DNA of 33,760 bases, taken from a virus. Below, one piece after another: positions 25,850 to 32,990 of the stretch. Where the stretch lies: positions 1 through 33,760 of IMG/VR virus record IMGVR_UViG_3300030060_003713; one strand, written 5' to 3'. Within the stretch, counting starts at the first letter, position 1; each line of letters opens with the position of its first letter. The position numbers and the translations under genes were made by a program. The notes beneath the pieces are model-generated. The model searched no databases. It was not told the DNA's origin and worked only from the letters and a program-made list of their open reading frames with translations.

Positions 25850-25851
25850 CT

Positions 25852-25998
25852 CTATTTTTTAGTGTCTACCGACCATATACCCTTACAAGAACGACATTCC
25901 CAAAGTTTTACTTGTTCACTAGAACCAACATAGAATCCTAAGATTCTCTTCGCTAGTGTTTCATCTCCGCAATAGGCACACTTTTGTTTTAAACTCAT
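25852..25998 (-). CDS. 48-residue zinc ribbon protein
   Basis: The frame starts at ATG 25998, overlapping the upstream stop as ATGA, and ends at TAG 25854-25852 beside the terminator hairpin. Four cysteines at 7, 10, 35 and 38 (CAYC and CRSC) make a classic CxxC-24-CxxC zinc ribbon with a beta strand between them (RILGFYVGSS; VKLWECRSCK). Such mini ribbons often bind nucleic acid or polymerase subunits. It is the last gene of the leftward replication unit. Confidence 0.75.
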   Translation of the reverse strand: MSLKQKCAYCGDETLAKRILGFYVGSSEQVKLWECRSCKGIWSVDTKK

Positions 25999-26144
25999 TT
26001 CTTATCTTCCGTTTGACCCATCAATCTTTTAATATAATCATCTACACTTTGTTCTGTTATATTAGTGCCACCAAATGCGGCAAAAAACAATAGTGTTAGA
26101 ATGACCATAAAGATAAACAGACCAAACCATTCTGCTGTACTCAT
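25995..26144 (-). CDS. 49-residue single-span membrane protein
   Basis: ATG 26144 overlaps the exonuclease stop as TAATG and follows a strong GGAGGTGA, so translation is well supported. Residues 6-24 are a transmembrane helix (WFGLFIFMVILTLLFFAAF), followed by a hydrophilic end (GGTNITEQSVDDYIKRLMGQ). The stop overlaps the zinc ribbon start. Function unknown; a small membrane protein at the end of a replication operon could anchor complexes or take part in host takeover. Confidence 0.65.
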   Translation of the reverse strand: MSTAEWFGLFIFMVILTLLFFAAFGGTNITEQSVDDYIKRLMGQTEDKK

Positions 26145-26737
26145 TACCAATTCACCTCCAAATCTACAAATTCTTCTTTCTCTATTGAGAATGCTTTAAC
26201 AATCCCATGTTCTTTTCCATACTGCCAAAGGTCATAAACTAACTGGGTGTCTTTCATACAGTATTCTACTACTTCATCATATTGACCCATCTTCCATAAC
26301 TTAGGTGCATCTGCGCTATCCATAAGTTTAGAGTCATCCATAGTACACTTTACAAGATTCTTAAGTTGGAATCTTTCACCGTGTTCTTTTAGTAATACCT
26401 TACTAGTGTCAATATAGTTTTTTTCATTTAGATATTTATGGATGCAATATATATCCATAGAGTCTCTAAGTATAGGTAGGTCGAATACTGCTATATTGTG
26501 ACCTAACACTTTACCACCTTTAGATAGGTGGTCATCCAAATCATACTTTAGTTCACCTAGACCTTTAACAACATGGCCGGACTTAGCAAATGAATCCACA
26601 GGTTCATCTACATAGACTGTTCCTGTATCTCCATCCCAAGTAGCAACGGTAGAAACTTGAAACATATGGGTATTTCCGAAGCCGCCTATTTCATGCGACA
26701 TATTTTTTGTTTCAATATCTAATGCTAATACTGTCAT
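26144..26737 (-). CDS. Stand-alone DEDDy 3'-5' exonuclease (RNase H-like)
   Basis: ATG 26737 follows GGTGAT; an in-frame GTG at 26746 is less likely. The 197-residue protein carries the three exonuclease motifs: ExoI LALDIET (D7, E9), ExoII GHNIAVFD (79-86, D86) and ExoIII YCMKD (Y159, D163), which is the DEDDy arrangement of family B polymerase proofreading domains and the RNase_H_2 type. It would remove nucleotides from a DNA 3' end in repair or proofreading. It is encoded in the same unit as a family B polymerase, so a proofreading role in trans is possible if the polymerase lacks its own active exonuclease domain. That part of the polymerase is outside the window. Confidence 0.75.
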   Translation of the reverse strand: MTVLALDIETKNMSHEIGGFGNTHMFQVSTVATWDGDTGTVYVDEPVDSFAKSGHVVKGLGELKYDLDDHLSKGGKVLGHNIAVFDLPILRDSMDIYCIHKYLNEKNYIDTSKVLLKEHGERFQLKNLVKCTMDDSKLMDSADAPKLWKMGQYDEVVEYCMKDTQLVYDLWQYGKEHGIVKAFSIEKEEFVDLEVNW

Positions 26738-26742
26738 ATTAA

Positions 26743-28014
26743 TCACCCTATAGTAAAGGTTGGGCTTTGTCGTGGTGTAGTGTTAGGTCTAAGTCGGTTT
26801 CGTCGTCTTTCTTCTGCTTCCCGTCGTTCTCTTTCTCGTTCTTCTTGTGCTAATCTTCGTTCTTGTTCTGCGATTGCTCTATTTTCTCTTTCCCTTGCGG
26901 TGCTTTGAACTAACGGCCTTGACTTTGTTGGTATTTCTTTTCTCTTCGCTTTATCTCTAGCCTTACTCTCTTCCCTTCGTTTTTTCGCCTCTTTTTCCCT
27001 TTCTTCTTTACTTGTTCTACCGACTTCTCTACCTTTGGTTTCTCCGACTTTACTTTTATCCTTTCTTTTTAGATTATCTCTTCGCTGTTTAACTCTATAT
27101 TCGCTATTTGTTAATAGTCTTCTCAACTGGGATAATGCTAATTCTTCATCTCTTGAAATAGTATTTCCAAAAACTTTAGACACTTGCTTTTTCTCCTTAT
27201 CACTAAAAGGCAATTCATCAATTGAGACTGTCCTTTCTTCTCTAGTTGTGCCTCTATATTCGGGATTCATTCTTATTGAATTGGATATTCCCTCAAGGGC
27301 TTCAGTTTTGCCTTTTTCATTAAGGTTTCTACCAAACACATTCGACGATAAAACATTATTAATTTCTTCTAATCCTATGTTTTTTACATTAGCAGACTTG
27401 GCATCTATGTCTTTTACTCTTCTAGCGGTTCTTGCATCTACACCTCTTTGAACAGCCTGTCCGGTTCTACTTAGTATGTTTTTTACTCCTTGAGATAATT
27501 TATCTTTTGCACCTGTCGCACCTCTATATGCACCTGCAACACCCTTTGCACCAAGTTTACCTGCTCCTATCGCACCTTTTACTCCCGCACCTACAGCCCT
27601 TCTTTTTAAACTAGGCTTAGGTTGTTCTTGTTGGCCAATCGCATTAAATTCATTAAGAACAAGTTGCCGGTATTTTTCATTGTCAGGCGCATTAGGTTTC
27701 TTTTCTCTAACCTTGTCTTGTGCCGTTCTAAATTTCTTTCGTTGTTCTTCATTTAATAAAGAGTAATCAGTATTCCCACTTTGAACATATTGTCTGTAGA
27801 AGTTTCTTTCATTTTCTTTAAGTTGTGCTTCATCTACTTCTGCTGTTTGTTCGGTTGGTTTTGGTTGCATTTCACGACCCGACAATAAACCATATGGGTC
27901 ATAGTTTGTTTGTTGTTTGACTATATGCCACCAAGTAAAATAATTATTAGTAATGTTGGCCTCAAATCGGCTATTATTGGTATTGTCATTTTGAATTACC
28001 GAATCATATATCAT
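26743..28014 (-). CDS. Hypothetical Gly/Ala-hinge and Arg/Glu-rich protein
   Basis: ATG 28014 is set by GTGATT at the end of the upstream gene, giving 423 residues; an earlier ATG at 28050 would overlap it more. Residues 1-60 are Asn/Tyr-rich with a Trp pair (YFTWWHIVKQQ). Residues about 135-165 are a Gly/Ala/Lys segment (VGAGVKGAIGAGKLGAKGVA). After a helical middle, the C-terminus is a very charged Arg/Glu/Lys region (EERERERREAEERRRNRLRP). It has no catalytic motif that I recognise. The basic composition suggests nucleic-acid binding, or an internal virion protein. It sits between the DUF4177-like protein and the exonuclease. Confidence 0.6.
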   Translation of the reverse strand: MIYDSVIQNDNTNNSRFEANITNNYFTWWHIVKQQTNYDPYGLLSGREMQPKPTEQTAEVDEAQLKENERNFYRQYVQSGNTDYSLLNEEQRKKFRTAQDKVREKKPNAPDNEKYRQLVLNEFNAIGQQEQPKPSLKRRAVGAGVKGAIGAGKLGAKGVAGAYRGATGAKDKLSQGVKNILSRTGQAVQRGVDARTARRVKDIDAKSANVKNIGLEEINNVLSSNVFGRNLNEKGKTEALEGISNSIRMNPEYRGTTREERTVSIDELPFSDKEKKQVSKVFGNTISRDEELALSQLRRLLTNSEYRVKQRRDNLKRKDKSKVGETKGREVGRTSKEEREKEAKKRREESKARDKAKRKEIPTKSRPLVQSTARERENRAIAEQERRLAQEERERERREAEERRRNRLRPNTTPRQSPTFTIG

Positions 28015-28015
28015 C

Positions 28016-28237
28016 TTAATCACTTGACCATAACTTACTAATCTTTTCACTTTCTTCGTCTACGGTTGGTTCATCTGCGCCAATTCTTCTCTTCAAGAAA
28101 GCGACAATGTTAGTTCCTGCTATACTTAGCATGGAACAACATTCCCATCCTTCATCACCATAAGTATCTAATGTTTCTATTATTACTTTTGGCCCCTTTG
28201 TCACATCAAACACAACATATGTATTTTCGTATTTCAT
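28016..28237 (-). CDS. DUF4177-like small protein
   Basis: This 73-residue protein starts at ATG 28237 after GGAGGA and overlaps the helicase stop as ATGA. The core LDTYGDEGWECCSMLSI followed by IVAFLKRR matches the DUF4177 pattern, in which a helix with Gly-x-Glu-Gly-Trp-Glu precedes a strand and a final FLKR-like strand. The function of that family is unknown. The acidic tail (ADEPTVDEESEKISKLW) is extra. The call is from pattern only. Confidence 0.5.
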   Translation of the reverse strand: MKYENTYVVFDVTKGPKVIIETLDTYGDEGWECCSMLSIAGTNIVAFLKRRIGADEPTVDEESEKISKLWSSD

Positions 28238-29796
28238 TTCTTTTCCTCCTTTAATTTCAAGTAAACGGTTCTTCCTGTTTTTCTTTTGTTGAATTTATCG
28301 TCTTCATAATCTGCAAACATTCTATACCTAGTGGAATAGGTGACACCGGCTTCTTCTAGTTTCTTCATTAAGTCATTTTTAGCAAAGAATCCATCTTCGT
28401 CTTTCTTTACTTCTTTGACCGCTTTAAAGAATACTGAATCTTTTTCCGTGACCTTTTTCCTCCTAGTGCGCTTTAGGCTTTGCTCTAACCATGCTACCAA
28501 TGTTTTATAACATTGTTGCACGATAACACCTGCCGCTTCAACATTCTTGCTCGTAACCCTAAACCTTTTAGTTTTATCCTTAATACTTAGGGCTTCGGCA
28601 ACAGAACACAAAACAGCCATTTTAATCAGTATCTTGAGCAATCTAGTTTGAAAGGTAGATACAATCTTTCTAACTTCGGGGTGCGTATCGCTAATAAATT
28701 TACGCATAACTTCATATTCATAGTGTAGTCTATCGTTAAAGTCCGGTGTATAAACCATCGTACTCAGTGCATTTTTATCAACTTCATGGAATCTATCTCT
28801 AACTGCTTGATAGACTTTGAATAGTCTTTCTGCGTGAACATCAACTGGTTGTTTAGCATCATCAATTTTACCTGCTTGACCTATTTGTTCTTTTCTCATT
28901 TGGTGTAGAGTATGTTCGGGAACATCCCAAATAAATAGAATCATTCTTTGTAATACACCTTTGTTGGCGATAACCTTTGCCAACTTTTCCGGTGGATATG
29001 TCATGGCTAATATTGACCTTTCACAATAGCATTTCATCATATCTCCTTGTTTTAGTTTCTTCTTGATTACCCAAGAAGAACCTGCTAGTGTATTCATTAA
29101 AGTATTTAGATAAACGATGGCTTGTTCTTTGTTTTGGCTTTGTTTAAACACACCGGAATATTCAAACTCATCCCAATGCGCTAATCCGCTACCTTCTAAC
29201 AAACCTGCTTGTCTTACCATGCTTAGTTCTTTCTTCATTCTTTGATGACCATTCTCATCATTCACAGCATTGCCTTCATTATCTAATACAGGCTTTTCTA
29301 CTAGTTTCTCTTCAAAACCACCAACAAGGGCGGCATCAGTATATTCTGTTGCTGACATAATATCAAATTTCTTTTTAGAAAGATATTCTCCTTCTTCGCC
29401 ACTAACTTCTTCTCCTTCGGAGTTTATGTATTTGTTATTTACATGAAGCCCACTTTCGTTTATCATAGTAAACAACTTTTCGGAAACTGGCTCTACAAAA
29501 TTCCATAGAGTTGATTTACCCGAACCGGAAGTTTGTATTTGGCAAAAATGTACCCTGCTATCTTCTGTGCTTCTACCGTTTGGTATTTGTATAAAGTCTT
29601 TACAAATCTGCCCTAATATTACAAAGCAACTTAGTGCCGCAGGTATATCATTCTTGAAAGAAACTGCGATAGCATCTTTTTGAAATTCAGCAACTAATCT
29701 AGGCAATTCGCTAGTCATGTTTACTGACGCTTCTTCTATTATCTCCGCATATTCTCTTTGCTGTTCTGTCTCATAATTATCAATATCTTCATTCAT
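28234..29796 (-). CDS. Replicative helicase-type ATPase (DUF3987/MCM-like)
   Basis: This 520-residue protein starts at ATG 29796, in an ATGA overlap with the nuclease gene and after GGTGA. The P-loop is TSGSGKST (89-96), the Walker B-type DE pair lies in HWDEFEYSG (209-210), a sensor strand follows (SILAMTYPPE, about 261-270), and an arginine sits in GVLQRMILFIWD (R284). These features and their spacing resemble DUF3987 helicases, which archaeal and bacterial viruses use with primases. A C-terminal winged-helix-like region (about 440-515) may bind DNA. It probably unwinds the replication fork together with the primase and polymerase of the same unit. MCM itself is less likely because its usual N-terminal zinc region is missing. 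Confidence 0.7.
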   Translation of the reverse strand: MNEDIDNYETEQQREYAEIIEEASVNMTSELPRLVAEFQKDAIAVSFKNDIPAALSCFVILGQICKDFIQIPNGRSTEDSRVHFCQIQTSGSGKSTLWNFVEPVSEKLFTMINESGLHVNNKYINSEGEEVSGEEGEYLSKKKFDIMSATEYTDAALVGGFEEKLVEKPVLDNEGNAVNDENGHQRMKKELSMVRQAGLLEGSGLAHWDEFEYSGVFKQSQNKEQAIVYLNTLMNTLAGSSWVIKKKLKQGDMMKCYCERSILAMTYPPEKLAKVIANKGVLQRMILFIWDVPEHTLHQMRKEQIGQAGKIDDAKQPVDVHAERLFKVYQAVRDRFHEVDKNALSTMVYTPDFNDRLHYEYEVMRKFISDTHPEVRKIVSTFQTRLLKILIKMAVLCSVAEALSIKDKTKRFRVTSKNVEAAGVIVQQCYKTLVAWLEQSLKRTRRKKVTEKDSVFFKAVKEVKKDEDGFFAKNDLMKKLEEAGVTYSTRYRMFADYEDDKFNKRKTGRTVYLKLKEEKK

Positions 29797-30503
29797 ATTT
29801 TCACCTTTTCTTCGGAATGCAATACATTCAAGATTCTTCGGGCTAGGGTTTTTCCTATACCATTCATCTCTTGAAGTTCTTTTTCTGTTTGTTCGCCTAT
29901 TTCCATAATCGAACCATAGTGCTTTATCAGCGCATTCGCCTTGTCTACTGATAAGCCCTTTATAGTTATGAGGGTGTCTATCCTCAAATCATCTGTTGAT
30001 ATTCTTTTAAATATCTCCGGCTTGATAACTTCTCGCTTAATGGGTTTCATTTTGCATATAGAGGCAATTATCAAAGCCGCTTCTTTTTCACTAGTTACCC
30101 AAAATGCCTTAGCATCGGTATCTAATGTTATTCTACCAATAGCCCCAAGAAACTTATTTCTAAGTTTATTAGACCAATTAGCGTGTTGTGCATTAGTAAA
30201 TGTTTTATCAGTTCTAATGTATTTTTTATATTGGTTTACACCTTCATCTATACTGCCATAAATAATAACAACATTAGTTTGATAGTGCCTATCCATGTTA
30301 TCTAATTGAGTCCACATTCTTTTGCTCATTACTGAACTAAGAAAATCATGTGCTGATTTAGCCTCAAAACATACATCATCGTAAACATAATCTCCTATCT
30401 CTATCCACTTCTTTTCATAGGGTATTTTCATTTTTAATGCTTCACTCTCTACTAGTTCTACTAATTTAGAACCTTTCTTTTCTCTACTATCTATTACTAA
30501 CAT
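29793..30503 (-). CDS. XPF/ERCC4-type nuclease with tandem HhH
   Basis: This 236-residue protein starts at ATG 30503, overlapping the primase stop as TAATG, after GGAGGA. The nuclease core shows IDSREKKGS (D5, R7, E8), IGDY (D38) and FEAKSAHDFL (E47, K49, D53). This matches the ERCC4 motif, with Ala in the middle of the usual ERK. Two helix-hairpin-helix motifs follow, LITIKGLSVDKANALIKHYG (178-197) and ELQEMNGIGKTLARRILN (209-226). This domain pair is the XPF/Hef nuclease without the helicase part, a form common in archaea. It should cut branched or flapped DNA in repair, recombination or fork processing. Confidence 0.85.
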   Translation of the reverse strand: MLVIDSREKKGSKLVELVESEALKMKIPYEKKWIEIGDYVYDDVCFEAKSAHDFLSSVMSKRMWTQLDNMDRHYQTNVVIIYGSIDEGVNQYKKYIRTDKTFTNAQHANWSNKLRNKFLGAIGRITLDTDAKAFWVTSEKEAALIIASICKMKPIKREVIKPEIFKRISTDDLRIDTLITIKGLSVDKANALIKHYGSIMEIGEQTEKELQEMNGIGKTLARRILNVLHSEEKVKI

Positions 30504-31552
30504 TATGCTTCCTCCGCATGTTCAGGGTATCTCCAACATTTACCAACACAATACCCGTTAGGAATCAATACAGTCGTACAATGTGGACTACTATAGTTTC
30601 CATAAACAGTAAACTTGGCATGTTTTCTAGTTTCTCTTTCATCCCAATCTAACCATATCTCTTCGTTTGTTTCGACTAAGGTTCTTATTTCATCTATAAT
30701 AACATCAAGTATTTTCTGTTTATCAGCATCACTTTCTACATTAGCACAGCCGGATAATAAATCTCTATACCATGAAACTAGATATGCTCTAGCCATGTGA
30801 GAGGGGTTTTCGGTCATAATAGCATTATGTAAGCATGGTAGCATTGGTAGTGTTCCTGTTGTTTTAGGGACAGAAACCTCACCACTTACTGCTTGCATGG
30901 GTGGTGCTTCGGGAAACACTACTTTTACATTCCCGCTTTTTCTAAACGGTATGCTTCTAGGTTTCTTTGCTAACTCAAGTATCTCATCAATTGGTTTGTC
31001 TAAATCAGTTTGAAGTAAAGGTATGCAAAAGTAGGGATTACCATTCTCATCCCTAGAACTCATGTTTACTGTATTAGGTATTCTTCTAAGTCTAGTTGCT
31101 TGGCCAACCCTATCATCAAGGGTTATATCATTACCAACTCTATTCATTAAGTAATTCTTAATCTCTCTAAAGAAAACCTGTATGTTTCTAATTGTGTCTG
31201 TAACTTCCCCAAAAACAAACAAGTGAAAGCCTCTACCGGAAAAGAAAAGAGTATATTGATAATCATTCTCAATAATATAAGTCATGACAACATTGACATC
31301 TCTCCATGCTTTCTCGATACTTTCGCCATGAGCATCAAAGTCAAGAAAGATTCTGTCAAGTATAACTGATGAATCTATCTTGGCTTTTTCTGCAAATTCA
31401 GCAAAATCATAAACACTAGTGTAAACATTAGTCCTATTATTTTGAGCCTTTACATAACTCAAGTATTCTTCTTTACTTCTTACTATTCTTCTTGGTAGTG
31501 GAGGAGCGTTCTTCATTTGACTCCCCGACCACACTTCTCTCGGAAACTTCAT
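30503..31552 (-). CDS. Archaeo-eukaryotic primase with PriL-like Fe-S tail
   Basis: ATG 31552 follows GGTGGT; a TTG at 31567 is a less likely start. The 349-residue protein carries AEP primase motifs: FLDFDAHG (D71, D73), SGRGFHLF (105-112) and an Asp pair (D146-D147) before RVGQATRLRRIPNTVN. The start PREVW and VYTSVYDF are also PriS-like. The C-terminal part has four cysteines, C240, C325, C335 and C339, spaced like the 4Fe-4S ligands of PriL. It therefore looks like a natural single-chain PriS-PriL fusion that would synthesise primers for the PolB. Its N-terminal 80 bases overlap the preceding gene in another frame. Confidence 0.75.
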   Translation of the reverse strand: MKFPREVWSGSQMKNAPPLPRRIVRSKEEYLSYVKAQNNRTNVYTSVYDFAEFAEKAKIDSSVILDRIFLDFDAHGESIEKAWRDVNVVMTYIIENDYQYTLFFSGRGFHLFVFGEVTDTIRNIQVFFREIKNYLMNRVGNDITLDDRVGQATRLRRIPNTVNMSSRDENGNPYFCIPLLQTDLDKPIDEILELAKKPRSIPFRKSGNVKVVFPEAPPMQAVSGEVSVPKTTGTLPMLPCLHNAIMTENPSHMARAYLVSWYRDLLSGCANVESDADKQKILDVIIDEIRTLVETNEEIWLDWDERETRKHAKFTVYGNYSSPHCTTVLIPNGYCVGKCWRYPEHAEEA

Positions 31553-31838
31553 TTTTATTACCACCAAAATTAACTGTTGCGTTATTCAACATATTTCTCA
31601 CTGTATCTGCTACTTCTGCTCTTAGAGAAATCATTACAGTTTCTCTCATCACATCTTCAAAGACATGACCAACAAAGGTTTCTTTGATTCTAATTTCTCT
31701 AATTAAATCAAATCTTTCTGTTAGTTTCATCTCCCCATAAATATCACTAGCGAGATTTTCAATTGTTTCTTTTAGATTAGATATTTCATTAAATGTCCAA
31801 TTCTTAGCCAATACTTTTTGTTTTATTATTTCATTCAT
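31473..31838 (-). CDS. Hypothetical helical protein overlapping the primase start
   Basis: This 121-residue protein starts at ATG 31838 after GGTGA, in an ATGA overlap with the upstream gene. It is helical (FNEISNLKETIENLASDI; FDLIREIRIKETFVGHVFED) with a charged, Ser-rich C-terminal tail (NEERSSTTKKNSKK). The last 80 bases also encode the first part of the primase in a different frame, which is unusually long for such an overlap. No function is recognised. It may interact with the primase or the nuclease, being encoded between them. Confidence 0.65.
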   Translation of the reverse strand: MNEIIKQKVLAKNWTFNEISNLKETIENLASDIYGEMKLTERFDLIREIRIKETFVGHVFEDVMRETVMISLRAEVADTVRNMLNNATVNFGGNKNEVSERSVVGESNEERSSTTKKNSKK

Positions 31839-32074
31839 ACATTCACCTTCTTGAAGACTATAATATAAGGGGCATAGTTTTTGTTAAGCATAATAGTATG
31901 CTCACATTCTTTACCATCTAGTCTTTGAGTTTTTACCCACTCACTAACTTCATTAAATAGAGATGTAGTTTTAGTTACATCATTTGCATTCAAATTTACC
32001 CTAGCATATCTTTGGCCGTTAGGCGACCTAGCAAAACTAACTTCTATATTTCCATTATTAAATTCATAATTCAT
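31835..32074 (-). CDS. Hypothetical small beta/alpha protein
   Basis: ATG 32074 is set by GTGATA at the end of the nuclease gene and gives 79 residues; an upstream in-frame start would overlap that gene widely. The sequence has strands (IEVSFARSPN, YARVNLNAND) and a helix (LFNEVSEWVKTQRLD), then strands (HTIMLNKNYAPYIIVFKKVN). It does not match a family that I recognise. Small conserved proteins of this form are common in viral replication operons. Confidence 0.6.
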   Translation of the reverse strand: MNYEFNNGNIEVSFARSPNGQRYARVNLNANDVTKTTSLFNEVSEWVKTQRLDGKECEHTIMLNKNYAPYIIVFKKVNV

Positions 32075-32078
32075 AATA

Positions 32079-32990
32079 TCACACCCACGAATCCTCTTCA
32101 GCCGCATCACATAAACTAAAGTAACTACAATGAGAACAGGTCTTAAAGAAAAACTTAGTCGGAAATGACTTCTGCTCATAGGCATGAATCAACTTCGCAA
32201 TATTTTTCATTACTGATGTCATTGTTCTATTCTTCACTTCTTCTGCGAATACATAGTTAGAAGCAGGATAATACCAACCCCAATGTGTTACAGGAACATT
32301 AGGTTGTAATCCATTCTTAATCAAAACTTCATCTTCTGCATTCTCTATAAGCATTTGATAGAAAGCCATTTCTTTTCTCATGTTTGTTGCCTTGTAGTCT
32401 TTCCATGCTCCTGTCTTATATTCAAAAGGAACATAGCCACCATTTTCCATAAAGATTCTATCTATGATACCTTGAATATGTATCTTGTAATCTCTAGTTA
32501 ATGGAAACTTAAGATTAGTGTTAGCAGGTATTGTTATTTCTGCGTCAAATAAACCTTCATTACATACAGGTAAATACTCATCCACCTTATCTTCTGCTTT
32601 AGCCTCTAAGAAGCGTTCTGCTTCAAAAGCGGCTACAGTCATAGATATGTCGAAGTATTCGTCAATAGGTGTTAAACTTGCACAATAATCATGTAACTCA
32701 TCTGCTGACATATGTTCTGCTTTCTTGATGTCAAAGTCATCAAAGAAGTTTTCTCTATGAACATGCAAAATTGTTCCCTTTCGCATTGCTTCTGTTTGGT
32801 CTTGAGGCAATCGCTGAATATAACTAAAGTTATATTTCTTAGGACACCAATCAAAACTACCCAAAGAAGATTTACTTATCTTCAATATAGGTTCGCTAGG
32901 GTCATCATAATTTTCCGGCTTCCAGTCATAAGTATATTCACTCATGCTATTTATTATTGCATTATATTTTTCATCGTTATTCAAAACCAT
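32079..32990 (-). CDS. Cas4/RecB-like Fe-S PD-(D/E)XK nuclease
   Basis: This 303-residue protein starts at ATG 32990, 10 bases inside the polymerase gene; GGAGG is only one base away, so an alternative ATG at 32945 is possible. Catalytic features are H76 in GTILHVHRE, D177 in GIIDRIF and E190-x-K192 in FEYKTG. The helix KEMAFYQMLIEN follows as in the RecB family. One cysteine in SFDWCPKKY (C49) and three at the end (CSHCSYFSLC: C285, C288, C294) match the 4Fe-4S arrangement of Cas4 and AddB nucleases. It probably resects DNA ends in viral recombination or replication. No CRISPR array or other cas gene is seen, so a recombination role is preferred. Confidence 0.8.
   Translation of the reverse strand: MVLNNDEKYNAIINSMSEYTYDWKPENYDDPSEPILKISKSSLGSFDWCPKKYNFSYIQRLPQDQTEAMRKGTILHVHRENFFDDFDIKKAEHMSADELHDYCASLTPIDEYFDISMTVAAFEAERFLEAKAEDKVDEYLPVCNEGLFDAEITIPANTNLKFPLTRDYKIHIQGIIDRIFMENGGYVPFEYKTGAWKDYKATNMRKEMAFYQMLIENAEDEVLIKNGLQPNVPVTHWGWYYPASNYVFAEEVKNRTMTSVMKNIAKLIHAYEQKSFPTKFFFKTCSHCSYFSLCDAAEEDSWV

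Noticed and set aside
27035-27614. Two plus-strand Leu/Ser-rich frames
   Set aside because: They mirror the Arg/Glu-rich protein encoded on the other strand and have no start signal; the hydrophobic look is a shadow effect.
32079-32990. Cas4 of a CRISPR system
   Set aside because: No repeat array, cas1 or cas2 is seen; viral Cas4/RecB-like nucleases commonly act in recombination.
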